From Gammaproteobacteria bacterium (lineage in GTDB: Bacteria; Pseudomonadota; Gammaproteobacteria; SZUA-152), in assembly GCA_030599435.1 (NCBI GenBank), contig JAUVNZ010000071.1, positions 1-7,384 on the forward strand: DNA of 7,384 bases, read 5' to 3'. Both the position numbers and the translations under genes were made by a program. The first letter of the stretch is position 1. Every line of letters starts with the position of its first letter. Shown in pieces: positions 1-6,756 of the stretch. Under the pieces are notes generated by a model. That model ran no database searches. It saw only the letters and a list, made by a program, of their open reading frames with translations, and was not told the origin of the DNA.

Positions 1-13
1 CAGAGTGGGCGGG

Positions 14-19
14 TATAAT
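14..19 (+). promoter_or_regulatory. Candidate -10 box (TATAAT) of the promoter for the zinc-ribbon gene and cluster
   Basis: The hexamer TATAAT matches the sigma-70 -10 consensus at all six positions and lies about 95 bases before the first gene. The matching -35 box would fall before the first base of the window, so the promoter cannot be fully checked. Transcription would start near base 26, giving a leader of about 90 bases. That leader holds a weak possible stem (TGCCC at 42-46 with GGGCA at 63-67) and a strong ribosome binding site, AGGAGG at 104-109. I see no coding sequence in 1-114. Confidence 0.45.
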
Positions 20-103
20 GATCGGTTGAATATGCTGTATTTGCCCCCAAATTTGTTTGTCAGGGCATGATAGGTAATAGAAAGTAGAAGAACATTAGTT
101 GTC

Positions 104-109
104 AGGAGG
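104..109 (+). promoter_or_regulatory. Strong Shine-Dalgarno site of the zinc-ribbon gene
   Basis: AGGAGG lies five bases before the ATG at 115. It is the best ribosome binding site in the window and fixes the start of the first gene. It contrasts with the next gene downstream, which has no recognisable site. Confidence 0.8.
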
Positions 110-114
110 CAGAA

Positions 115-396
115 ATGCCAATTTATGAGTATGAATGCACGGCATGTGGCCATCGTCTGGAAGCGATTCAGAAGATGAGCGACGATCCTCTGGTGGATTG
201 CGGTGCCTGCAATAAATCCGCTTTAAAAAAACTGGTATCTGCGCCGGCCTTTCGCCTCAAAGGTAGTGGTTGGTATGAGACAGACTTTAAGGGTGGTAAC
301 AAAAAGAATGTCGTTAAAGAAAAATCTGACAGCAGTTCGACGAAATCTGATAGCGGTTCAAATAAAAAGAAATCTTCTGGCGGTTCGAGCAGTTGA
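115..396 (+). CDS. FmdB-family small zinc-ribbon protein with Ser/Lys-rich tail
   Basis: This is a 93-residue protein of the FmdB/CxxC_CxxC_SSSS putative regulatory family. The N-terminal part begins MPIYEYEC and carries two CxxC knuckles, Cys8/Cys11 and Cys29/Cys32, which should bind one zinc ion. The stretch SAPAFRLKGSGWYETDF (about residues 42-58) is the usual family ending of the folded domain. Residues from about 60 to the end are a low-complexity tail of Ser, Lys, Gly and Asp, probably disordered, and are encoded by imperfect DNA repeats. The start is set by the AGGAGG site. Genes of this family commonly sit just before a DUF502 gene and aspS in proteobacteria, as here. The cellular role is not established; the FmdB name comes from a proposed regulator of a formamidase gene and should not be read as a function. 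Confidence 0.9.
   Translation: MPIYEYECTACGHRLEAIQKMSDDPLVDCGACNKSALKKLVSAPAFRLKGSGWYETDFKGGNKKNVVKEKSDSSSTKSDSGSNKKKSSGGSSS
322..387 (+). repeat. Imperfect 18-base direct repeats encoding the Ser/Lys tail
   Basis: Three related units start at 322, 343 and 370, each opening with AAATCT and closing with a GTTC core. The first two, AAATCTGACAGCAGTTCG and AAATCTGATAGCGGTTCA, differ at three of 18 positions and are 21 bases apart. The third (370-387) is more diverged and 27 bases on. All offsets are multiples of three, so the frame is kept and the units encode KSDS-type peptides. Slippage or duplication in the tail of the zinc-ribbon gene is the likely origin. Confidence 0.65.
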
Positions 397-435
397 TCTT
401 CGCGCCAATAATGAAAACTACACACTCAAAATAAA

Positions 436-1104
436 ATGAAAAAATATCTTATTGCCGGTCTTTTGATCTGGGTGCCTCTGGGTGTGACCGTTATAGTCGT
501 CAAATTGTTGGTGGGCATGATGGACAATACCCTGCTCTGGTTGCCTGAGAAATACCAACCTGACGTATTGCTGGGTTTCCATGTGCCCGGTATGGGGGTG
601 GTACTGGCGGTGATCATCGTCCTGGGTACCGGCATAATTGTGGCTAATCTATTTGGGCGCACGCTGGTCCAGTTTTGGGAATCTATTCTGGCGCAGATCC
701 CATTGGTGCGTACGGTTTACATTAGCGTTAAACAGATTCTGGAAACGGTTTTATCCTCCACGCACTCGTTTCGCAAAGTATTGTTAGTGGAATATCCCCG
801 TAAGGGTTTATGGACCCTGGCTTTTCAGTCGGGCACTACTCAAGGTGAGGCGCAGGCAAAGACTGGGACGGAGATCGTCAATGTGTTTATTCCCACCACA
901 CCAAACCCGACCTCCGGTTTTTTTATCATGGTGCCCAGGGAAGATGTTATTGAGCTGGACATGAGCGTGGATGAGGGCCTGAAAATGATTATATCTGCCG
1001 GAGTCATGGTGCCTGACTGGAATCCTGATGGGTTACCCAAAGCTGAAGAAAAACAGGATAAAAAGGCCCTCGCTGGTCAAACACCTGAGAAATCAGACTC
1101 TTGA
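436..1104 (+). CDS. DUF502 family inner-membrane protein
   Basis: This 222-residue protein is recognised as a DUF502 member. Two hydrophobic segments at about residues 5-28 and 52-74 should be transmembrane helices, separated by a short loop containing LPEKYQPD. The soluble C-terminal domain carries conserved-looking stretches: IPLVRTVYISVKQ (88-100), VFIPTTPNPTSGFF (150-163) and VDEGLKMIISAGV (178-190). The last 25 or so residues are charged and probably disordered. The function is unknown. The ATG at 436 follows the zinc-ribbon stop by 39 bases and has no Shine-Dalgarno match; the preceding bases are A-rich. It is probably cotranscribed with the zinc-ribbon gene. The start is supported because the first helix begins at once (MKKYLIAGLLIWVPLG), as is usual for the family. 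Confidence 0.9.
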   Translation: MKKYLIAGLLIWVPLGVTVIVVKLLVGMMDNTLLWLPEKYQPDVLLGFHVPGMGVVLAVIIVLGTGIIVANLFGRTLVQFWESILAQIPLVRTVYISVKQILETVLSSTHSFRKVLLVEYPRKGLWTLAFQSGTTQGEAQAKTGTEIVNVFIPTTPNPTSGFFIMVPREDVIELDMSVDEGLKMIISAGVMVPDWNPDGLPKAEEKQDKKALAGQTPEKSDS

Positions 1105-1129
1105 TCTGGGGGCTATCTCAGGGTTTACA

Positions 1130-1181
1130 GCTTGCAGTTTTTGCTTGCAATCCTCACTTGCAACCTTGGCTTGCAACAACA
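1130..1181 (+). repeat. Four-copy 13-bp phased array of CTTGCA motifs upstream of aspS
   Basis: CTTGCA occurs at 1131, 1144, 1157 and 1170, so each copy is exactly 13 bp from the next. The unit is roughly RCTTGCAA followed by five variable bases. Three copies include the full palindrome TTGCAA (1145-1150, 1158-1163, 1171-1176); the first has TTGCAG. Only the core is conserved while the spacers differ, which looks more like a set of spaced sites or an old decayed minisatellite than a fresh duplication. The last copy coincides with the -35 box of the predicted aspS promoter. Confidence 0.75.
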
Positions 1182-1199
1182 GGGCTCAAACCGTAACAT
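1171..1199 (+). promoter_or_regulatory. Predicted sigma-70 promoter of aspS
   Basis: TTGCAA (1171-1176) as -35 and TAACAT (1194-1199) as -10 are separated by exactly 17 bases; each matches consensus at four of six positions. Transcription would start near 1206, about 50 bases before the aspS ATG. The match is modest and has not been scored against background. No clear Rho-independent terminator separates the DUF502 gene from aspS, so read-through into aspS is also possible. Confidence 0.4.
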
Positions 1200-1255
1200 T
1201 CCCGCCTTTCCCCAAATTTGGATAGACGTACACAGACATACAGGACAGTAAGCCC

Positions 1256-3064
1256 ATGCGCAGCCATTATTGCGGCCATATTAATGAATCTCATATCGAT
1301 GACACCGTCACTCTCTGTGGCTGGGTGCACCGCCGCCGTGACCATGGTGGGGTGATTTTCATCGATTTGCGAGACCGTGAAGGCATCAGTCAGGTGGTCT
1401 TTGACCCTGATACTGTTGAGGCTTTTGCCTCTGCAGAGGGTGTACGCAACGAGTTTGTTCTGAAGGTCACCGGGCGAGTTCGCGCACGCCCTGAAGGTAC
1501 TGAAAATAGCGACATGCCTACCGGTATGGTGGAAGTGTTGGGTAAGGAACTGGAAATACTCAACCGCGCCGAGACACCACCGTTCATGCTGGATGTGGAT
1601 GACGAGGAGATATCAGAAGAGCACCGTTTGCGTTATCGGTATATTGATCTTCGTCGTCCGGCTATGTATCAAAGAATGAAGTTCCGTTCCGAGGTGGTTC
1701 GTGTATTGCGTAATGCCTTAGATGAAAAGGGTTTCCTTGATATTGAAACCCCCATGTTGACTGCCGCGACACCCGAAGGTGCTCGTGATTATTTGGTGCC
1801 GAGCCGTACCCATCCGGGTCAGTTTTTTGCTTTACCGCAGAGTCCCCAATTGTTTAAACAGTTGTTAATGATGTCCGGAATGGATCGTTATTATCAAATC
1901 GTACGCTGCTTCCGGGACGAAGACCTGCGCGCCGATCGTCAGCCAGAGTTTACCCAGCTGGATATCGAGACTTCGTTCATGGACGAGGAAGAGTTGATGG
2001 CGCTGATGGAAGAAATGATGCGTGACATTTTCTCCCATGTTTTAGAAGAAGCTTTACCGAATCCGTTCCCGCGCATGTCTTATGCCGAGGCCATGCAACG
2101 GTTTGGTTCTGATAAACCCGATTTGCGTATTCCGCTGGAGCTGGTGGATGTGGCCGATCTTATGCAGGACGTGGAATTCAAAGTTTTTGCTGGTCCGGCC
2201 AAAGATCCCAATGGACGCGTTACTGCATTGCGTTTGCCTAAGGGCAACGAGCTGACACGCAAGGAAATTGATGAATACACAAAGTATGTTGGTATTTATG
2301 GTGCCAAGGGACTTGCCTATATCAAGGTCAACGAACTGGCCAAGGGTCGCGATGGATTGCAGTCACCTATTTTGAAATTCCTGCCTGATGCCACTGTTGA
2401 AGGCATTATGAAACGTACCGGCGCAGAAGATGGTGATCTGGTTTTCTTCGGTGCGGACAAGGCCAGTGTTGTTAGTGAAGCATTGGGTGCATTGCGAGTA
2501 AAACTTGGCCACGATCGTGGCATGGTTGAGCGTGGCTGGAAACCGCTGTGGGTGGTGGATTTCCCCATGTTTGAGAATGATGGCAAGCGCTGGAATGCGC
2601 TGCATCATCCCTTTACTGCTCCCAAAGAGTCCGATCTCGACAAGCTGGAATCCGATCCTGGTAATTGTTTGTCACGCGCCTATGACATGATACTCAATGG
2701 TACTGAAGTCGGTGGTGGCTCACAGCGTATTTATCGTCAGGAAGTGCAGGCCGCCGTATTCCGTCAACTGGGGATATCTGACGAAGAAGCTAACAAAAAA
2801 TTTGGCTTCCTGCTTGATGCCCTCAAATATGGTTGTCCGCCTCATGGCGGTATTGCCTTTGGTCTTGATCGCCTGGTGATGTTGATGACAGGCGCCAATT
2901 CCATACGTGAAGTTATGGCTTTCCCGAAAACACAAACTGCCGCCTGTTTGCTTACCAATGCTCCTTCCATGGTGGATAATACCCAATTGCGTGAGTTGGG
3001 TATTAAATTACGCAAACCCAAGGTGGAAACCCCGCCTGCTGAAGGCGATACAAAACAGGTTTAG
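1256..3064 (+). CDS. aspS: Aspartyl-tRNA synthetase, predicted non-discriminating (Asp-tRNA-Asp/Asn ligase)
   Basis: This 602-residue class II synthetase attaches aspartate to tRNA in the cytoplasm. It starts MRSHYCG like other bacterial AspRS proteins. The N-terminal OB-fold that binds the anticodon covers about residues 1-105. The catalytic domain includes the QSPQ loop (195-198), motif 2 [14 protein letters not shown] (219-232) and motif 3 GIAFGLDRL (532-540). The bacterial GAD insertion lies at about 290-420. Residue 30 is His (RRRDHGG) and residue 81 is Gly (RARPEGTE), where the discriminating E. coli enzyme has Leu and Lys. His and Gly at these sites are the known signature of non-discriminating enzymes such as that of Pseudomonas aeruginosa, which also charge tRNA-Asn. 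That reading is inference from sequence. The C-terminus is about 12 residues longer than in E. coli. A weak AGGA at 1242-1245 serves the ATG. Confidence 0.97.
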   Translation: MRSHYCGHINESHIDDTVTLCGWVHRRRDHGGVIFIDLRDREGISQVVFDPDTVEAFASAEGVRNEFVLKVTGRVRARPEGTENSDMPTGMVEVLGKELEILNRAETPPFMLDVDDEEISEEHRLRYRYIDLRRPAMYQRMKFRSEVVRVLRNALDEKGFLDIETPMLTAATPEGARDYLVPSRTHPGQFFALPQSPQLFKQLLMMSGMDRYYQIVRCFRDEDLRADRQPEFTQLDIETSFMDEEELMALMEEMMRDIFSHVLEEALPNPFPRMSYAEAMQRFGSDKPDLRIPLELVDVADLMQDVEFKVFAGPAKDPNGRVTALRLPKGNELTRKEIDEYTKYVGIYGAKGLAYIKVNELAKGRDGLQSPILKFLPDATVEGIMKRTGAEDGDLVFFGADKASVVSEALGALRVKLGHDRGMVERGWKPLWVVDFPMFENDGKRWNALHHPFTAPKESDLDKLESDPGNCLSRAYDMILNGTEVGGGSQRIYRQEVQAAVFRQLGISDEEANKKFGFLLDALKYGCPPHGGIAFGLDRLVMLMTGANSIREVMAFPKTQTAACLLTNAPSMVDNTQLRELGIKLRKPKVETPPAEGDTKQV

Positions 3065-3071
3065 ACTCGAT

Positions 3072-3100
3072 TTTTCATTCTTGCACCCCATATCTATAGT
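3072..3100 (+). promoter_or_regulatory. Candidate nadA promoter
   Basis: TTTTCA (3072-3077, four of six matches) and TATAGT (3095-3100, five of six) are spaced by 17 bases in the 87-base gap before nadA. A second overlapping choice is TTGCAC (3081-3086) with TAACAT (3103-3108), spaced by 16. Either would allow nadA to be expressed apart from aspS. Both are read by eye. No NadR, NrtR or other operator was recognised. Confidence 0.35.
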
Positions 3101-3151
3101 GTTAACATCAGCTAAACCATTTAAATAGATTCCGGTTGGAAGAGAAGTTTT

Positions 3152-4264
3152 ATGTCAGCAAGTTCCGTGTCAGTACAAAAAGAAATGCAAGACTTCACCT
3201 CCCTGGGTGAAGACGAAATTCAGGAACGCATTGTTGCTGCTAAGGCGGCACTAGGCGATCGGCTGATTATTCTCGGCCACCATTATCAACGCGAAGAAAC
3301 CTTTCGACATGCCGATGTCAGCGGTGACTCGTTGAAGCTCTCACGTAGCGCAGCAAACTCCAAAGCTGAATATATCGTTTTCTGTGGTGTGCATTTTATG
3401 GCTGAAGTGGCGGATATTGTTTCTCGCCCAGAACAGATAGCTATTCTTCCCGATTTGGCAGCTGGCTGTTCTATGGCCGACATGGCCAATCTTGCTAATG
3501 TGGAACGAGCCTGGCGCGAACTATCCGAAGTGCTGGAGCCCGACGAACAAATTACGCCGGTTACTTACATAAATTCAGCTGCTGATCTAAAAGCTTTTTG
3601 CGGTTCCCATGGTGGCATAGTCTGCACTTCCACTAATGCGTCTCATGTTCTGGACTGGTCTTTTACTCAGCGCGAAAAAGTATTGTTTTTCCCTGACCAG
3701 CATCTTGGTCGCAATACTGCATTCACTATGGGCATCCCCCTGGAAGAAATGGTGGTCTGGGATTACGATTTGCCCATGGGTGGACTCACACCTGAACAAA
3801 TTAAAAATGCCAAAATGATTTTGTGGAAGGGTTACTGTTCAGTGCATCAGTTGTTCAAACCGGAATATATTGATCAGTTCAAGGAGCAGCATCCAGAAAC
3901 AAAAGTTATATCTCACCCTGAGAGTTCTTTTGAAGTTTGTCAGAAATCTGATTATGTCGGTTCTACCGAATACATTATAAATACAATTCGTGATTCGGAA
4001 CCGGGAACGCGTTGGTTAGTGGGTACAGAGTTAAATCTGGTTAATCGCCTGCACGAACAGTTTAAACACGAAAATAAATCAGTTCATTTTATGTCTGGAA
4101 CCGTTTGTATGTGTTCCACCATGTTCCGGATTGGGCCTTCCAGTTTATTATGGATACTGGAAAATTTGCTGGAAGGTAATGTAGTTAATCAAATTAAAGT
4201 TTCGCCCGAAGAAAAAGAGCAGGCATTGCTGGCGCTTAATCGTATGCTGGAAGTTTCGCCCTGA
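3152..4264 (+). CDS. nadA: Quinolinate synthase NadA, long Bacillus-type form
   Basis: NadA condenses iminoaspartate with dihydroxyacetone phosphate to give quinolinate, the precursor of the NAD pyridine ring, using an oxygen-sensitive [4Fe-4S] cluster. The 370-residue protein shows GHHYQ (42-46), SGDSLKLS (57-64), YIN (139-141), TSTNA (159-163), GRNTA (186-190) and HPES (255-258), matching the substrate-binding segments of the family. Likely cluster ligands are Cys106 (AAGCSMAD), Cys229 (GYCSVHQLF) and Cys319 (GTVCMCSTM), whose spacing closely follows the ligands I recall for B. subtilis NadA (110, 230, 320). The CxxCxxCPW ending of the E. coli type is absent. GGAAGAGAAG just before the ATG serves as ribosome binding site. 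The partner enzyme that makes iminoaspartate (NadB or an aspartate dehydrogenase) is not in the window. Confidence 0.95.
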   Translation: MSASSVSVQKEMQDFTSLGEDEIQERIVAAKAALGDRLIILGHHYQREETFRHADVSGDSLKLSRSAANSKAEYIVFCGVHFMAEVADIVSRPEQIAILPDLAAGCSMADMANLANVERAWRELSEVLEPDEQITPVTYINSAADLKAFCGSHGGIVCTSTNASHVLDWSFTQREKVLFFPDQHLGRNTAFTMGIPLEEMVVWDYDLPMGGLTPEQIKNAKMILWKGYCSVHQLFKPEYIDQFKEQHPETKVISHPESSFEVCQKSDYVGSTEYIINTIRDSEPGTRWLVGTELNLVNRLHEQFKHENKSVHFMSGTVCMCSTMFRIGPSSLLWILENLLEGNVVNQIKVSPEEKEQALLALNRMLEVSP

Positions 4265-4294
4265 TTTAAATTCTCTTTGCTTGCAGAACTAGAT

Positions 4295-4927
4295 ATGCCT
4301 AAATCTGAAACCGTAGTGCTTGTTCACGGAATCTGGATGACCGGGCTGGATATGTCCCTGTTGCATCACCGGTTGAAGTTGTGTGGTTTCAAACCCGTTC
4401 AATTTTCCTATCCCACCATACGATGTAGCCTCAAAGACAATGCGACAAAGTTGCAACGTTTTGTTCGACAGCTTGAAGAAAGTAGTGGAGCAACCTCGAT
4501 TCATTTCATCGCCCATAGCCTGGGTGGCTTATTACTCAGACAGTTTTTTCACGACTATCCTGATCAATATCCAGGTCGTGTAGTGACATTAGGAACGCCT
4601 CATCAGGGTAGCCAGGTAGCGCGACGTATGGGGTGTAATCCTTTTGGGAAAATCCTTTTGGGAGAAAGTTATTCTAATGGCTTGCGTGGTGATGTTCCGT
4701 CATGGAATGCTCAACGGGACATGGCCGTATTCGCGGGTAAAAAGAGCATGGGCATCGGGCGATTAATCCAGTCTCTACCCAAACCAAATGACGGCACTGT
4801 TGCAGTGGCTGAAACTTATCTGGATGATGCGAAGTTGCATCGGATATTCCCAACGACTCATATGGGGTTGCTTGTTTCTAGTGAAGTGGCTCAGGCAGTG
4901 TGTGGTTTCTTACGCAAAGGAATATGA
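4295..4927 (+). CDS. Alpha/beta-hydrolase, lipase/PGAP1-like, substrate unknown
   Basis: This 210-residue protein has the alpha/beta-hydrolase fold. It opens with a beta strand ending in VHGIWMTGL (oxyanion region). The nucleophile is Ser75 in AHSLGG, followed by TLGTPHQGS, typical of lipase/PGAP1-like and COG1075 hydrolases. The acid is probably Asp166 in PNDGTV and the base His189 in THMGLL, so the triad looks complete. No signal peptide or membrane segment is evident, so it is probably cytoplasmic. The ATG at 4295 was chosen; an in-frame TTG at 4277 would add six residues (MLAELD), but ATG is the commoner start and lies just before the first strand. Neither has a good Shine-Dalgarno site. 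It follows nadA by 30 bases and is probably cotranscribed. Esterase, lipase or thioesterase activity cannot be told apart from sequence. Confidence 0.85.
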   Translation: MPKSETVVLVHGIWMTGLDMSLLHHRLKLCGFKPVQFSYPTIRCSLKDNATKLQRFVRQLEESSGATSIHFIAHSLGGLLLRQFFHDYPDQYPGRVVTLGTPHQGSQVARRMGCNPFGKILLGESYSNGLRGDVPSWNAQRDMAVFAGKKSMGIGRLIQSLPKPNDGTVAVAETYLDDAKLHRIFPTTHMGLLVSSEVAQAVCGFLRKGI

Positions 4928-4945
4928 ATAAAAATAGTTTTTATT
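4927..4945 (+). repeat. AT-only inverted repeat just after the hydrolase gene
   Basis: AATAAAAA (4927-4934) and TTTTTATT (4938-4945) are perfect inverted repeats around the loop TAG, starting on the last base of the hydrolase stop codon. The stem contains no G or C and would be weak in RNA, so it is a poor intrinsic terminator by itself. The remaining gap to 5041 is AT-rich and shows no clear promoter. Confidence 0.4.
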
Positions 4946-5041
4946 GCTGGTCGAACTGATAGGTATTACGATTTCAAATAATAAACAAATGTTTTACGTG
5001 CAGGATTTTATTTTCCTAAAAAATGAATAGATGTTGAGAAT

Positions 5042-5920
5042 ATGACTAAACCTACTGTTGCGATATTTGGTATAGGTCTGATGGGAGCGCCCATAGCAGT
5101 TCGTTTGCTTGACGCAAACTATAAAGTTGTCGTGTGGAATCGCACGCCATACAAAACAGAATCTCTGGCTCAAATCGGTGCGCTGGTGGCAGAAACGGCC
5201 GCGCAGGCTGTGCAATCTGCTGATGTATTAATTACCTGGTTGGCTGATAAGGACGCGATTCAGGAGGTGTTGTTTCCTGCAGAGCGCGCCAGTTTGCTGG
5301 AAGGTAAAACCATCTTACAAATGGGGACCATTGGTCCTTCGCATAGTCGGGGAATAGAAGATGCTGCTATTGCCCACGGCGCAGAGTATCTGGAAGCACC
5401 CGTATTGGGCAGTATTCCCGAGGCTATTAAAGGTACGTTGCTGGTAATGGTGGGCAGCACTGAAGAACAATACAAACAATACTTACCATTATTGAAAATT
5501 TTTGGAGAAAACCCAATCCATATTGGTGAAGTTGGGCAAGCCGCCGCGATGAAGCTGGCCTTTAATCAACTCATCGCAGGCCTAACCGCCAGCTTTAGTC
5601 TCAGTCTTGGGCTGATACAGGAAGAGGGTGTAAGGGTAGAACAATTTATGGATATGCTGCGTAACTCAGCGCTATATGCCCCCACTTTTGATAAAAAGCT
5701 CGTACGAATGCTAGAGCGAGACTACGACAACCCCAACTTTCCTGTACGCCATTTGCTGAAAGACACCGACCTGTTTCTTGATGCTGCTGCCGAGCACGGT
5801 TTAACCGCAGCCTGCCTGGAAGGGGTGCGAGATACCGTGGCTATCGCTCAAGCCAAAGGTCTTGCCGATGTTGACTATTCGGCTATCAATGAAGTGATTA
5901 ACCCGTCCCGCGAGGGGTAA
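5042..5920 (+). CDS. NAD(P)-dependent oxidoreductase, beta-hydroxyacid dehydrogenase family
   Basis: This 292-residue protein belongs to the 3-hydroxyisobutyrate dehydrogenase-like family, which reduces or oxidises small hydroxyacids or semialdehydes. The Rossmann domain begins with GIGLMGAPIA (10-19). WNRT (32-35) after the second strand places Arg34 where NADP-preferring members bind the 2'-phosphate, so NADPH is the likely cofactor. The substrate signature reads EAPVLGSIPEA (118-128); most members have Ser at position 122, here Leu. The catalytic Lys171 and Asn175 in GQAAAMKLAFNQL are kept, as is KDTDLFLDAA (240-249) in the helical domain. The all-Lys active site argues against an imine reductase. 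The start is the only ATG giving a full Rossmann strand, with a weak GAGA before it. The substrate is unknown; glyoxylate or succinic semialdehyde reductase is one option. Confidence 0.9.
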   Translation: MTKPTVAIFGIGLMGAPIAVRLLDANYKVVVWNRTPYKTESLAQIGALVAETAAQAVQSADVLITWLADKDAIQEVLFPAERASLLEGKTILQMGTIGPSHSRGIEDAAIAHGAEYLEAPVLGSIPEAIKGTLLVMVGSTEEQYKQYLPLLKIFGENPIHIGEVGQAAAMKLAFNQLIAGLTASFSLSLGLIQEEGVRVEQFMDMLRNSALYAPTFDKKLVRMLERDYDNPNFPVRHLLKDTDLFLDAAAEHGLTAACLEGVRDTVAIAQAKGLADVDYSAINEVINPSREG

Positions 5921-5943
5921 CCCTGTCCGCACTCTGGCGGCGG

Positions 5944-5952
5944 TGATAGAAT
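5944..5952 (+). promoter_or_regulatory. Candidate extended -10 promoter of yebC-ruvC-ruvA
   Basis: TGATAGAAT fits the extended -10 pattern TGnTATAAT, with one mismatch in the hexamer TAGAAT. There is no good -35 box upstream (CTGTCC at 5923-5928 is weak), which is acceptable for extended -10 promoters. It lies about 45 bases before the yebC ATG and would let yebC-ruvC-ruvA be transcribed apart from the oxidoreductase gene. No LexA box (CTGT-N8-ACAG) was found here. Confidence 0.45.
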
Positions 5953-5997
5953 GACGCCAATTATTAAGACGTATTAAATATAAGCATTGGGGAAGTC

Positions 5998-6741
5998 ATG
6001 GCAGGACACAGTAAATGGGCCAATATCAAACACCGCAAAGCGGCCCAGGATGCCAAGCGCGGCAAAATTTTCACCAAGCTGATTCGCGAAATTGTGGTCG
6101 CAGCCAAAATGGGGGGTCCAGATCAGGATAGCAACCCCCGCCTGCGTGATGCCACAAGTAAAGCGTTAAGTGCCAACATGAAAAAAGACACTGTCGCCAA
6201 CGCTATTAAGCGAGGTGCGGGTGCTGGCGAAGGTGAAAACTACGATGAAGTGCGTTACGAAGGATACGGCCCCAATGGCGTGGCAGTGATGGTGGATTGC
6301 CTTACCGATAACCGTAACCGCACCGTATCCGAAGTGCGTCATGCTTTCACCAAGAGCGGAGGTAATCTGGGTACCGATGGTTCCGTCTCTTATCTGTTTA
6401 CCAAGCAGGGCATGATGACTTATCCCAGTGGTAGTGATGAAGATACGATCATGGAAGCCGCCCTGGAAGCAGGAGCAGATGATATTGTGAGTAATGATGA
6501 TGGTAGTATCGAAGTAACAACTGCGTGGGAAGAATTGACCACGGTTAAAGAAGCCATGACTGCTGCTGGACATGAGCCAGAAACTGCCGATGTTTTTCAA
6601 CAAGCTGCAACATCGGTTGATCTGGAACTAGAAGATGCAGAAAAGGTAATGCGTCTTATCGATATGTTAGAAGACCTTGACGATGTGCAAAGCGTACATA
6701 CCAATGCTGATTTTTCCGAAGAGGTCATGGCGCAGTTATAG
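5998..6741 (+). CDS. yebC: YebC/TACO1 family protein
   Basis: This 247-residue protein is a clear full-length YebC. It opens with the family hallmark [16 protein letters not shown] and continues with [12 protein letters not shown]. Later landmarks are [13 protein letters not shown], the conserved [13 protein letters not shown] and [14 protein letters not shown] in the middle of the protein. The second half is strongly acidic. Members were first described as DNA-binding transcriptional regulators; more recent work on TACO1 and bacterial YebC proteins supports a role on the ribosome, helping translation of proline-rich stretches. Which applies here cannot be told from sequence. GGGGA at 5989-5993 precedes the ATG by four bases. 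It lies directly upstream of ruvC, the usual place in gammaproteobacteria. Confidence 0.96.
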   Translation: MAGHSKWANIKHRKAAQDAKRGKIFTKLIREIVVAAKMGGPDQDSNPRLRDATSKALSANMKKDTVANAIKRGAGAGEGENYDEVRYEGYGPNGVAVMVDCLTDNRNRTVSEVRHAFTKSGGNLGTDGSVSYLFTKQGMMTYPSGSDEDTIMEAALEAGADDIVSNDDGSIEVTTAWEELTTVKEAMTAAGHEPETADVFQQAATSVDLELEDAEKVMRLIDMLEDLDDVQSVHTNADFSEEVMAQL

Positions 6742-6756
6742 CGCCCTGTAGTGAAT

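Noticed and set aside
1028..1225. Open frame of 65 codons overlapping the end of the DUF502 gene and the 13-bp array
   Set aside because: It begins inside the DUF502 gene in another frame, has no ribosome binding site and no recognisable protein features; the repeat structure explains its composition.
4927..4945. Intrinsic terminator after the hydrolase gene
   Set aside because: The inverted repeat has no G or C in its stem, so it would not form a stable hairpin; it is listed only as a repeat.
5042..5920. Oxidoreductase as an aspartate dehydrogenase feeding NadA
   Set aside because: The Lys171/Asn175 active site and signature place it in the beta-hydroxyacid dehydrogenase family, which is distinct from aspartate dehydrogenases; adjacency to nadA alone is not enough.
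5911..5924. Hairpin AGGG-GTAA-CCCT at the end of the oxidoreductase gene as a terminator
   Set aside because: The stem is only four base pairs and no T-run follows it.
6166..6603. 145-codon minus-strand open frame inside yebC
   Set aside because: It lies wholly opposite a highly conserved gene, and its sequence looks like the complement of yebC codons with no domain of its own.
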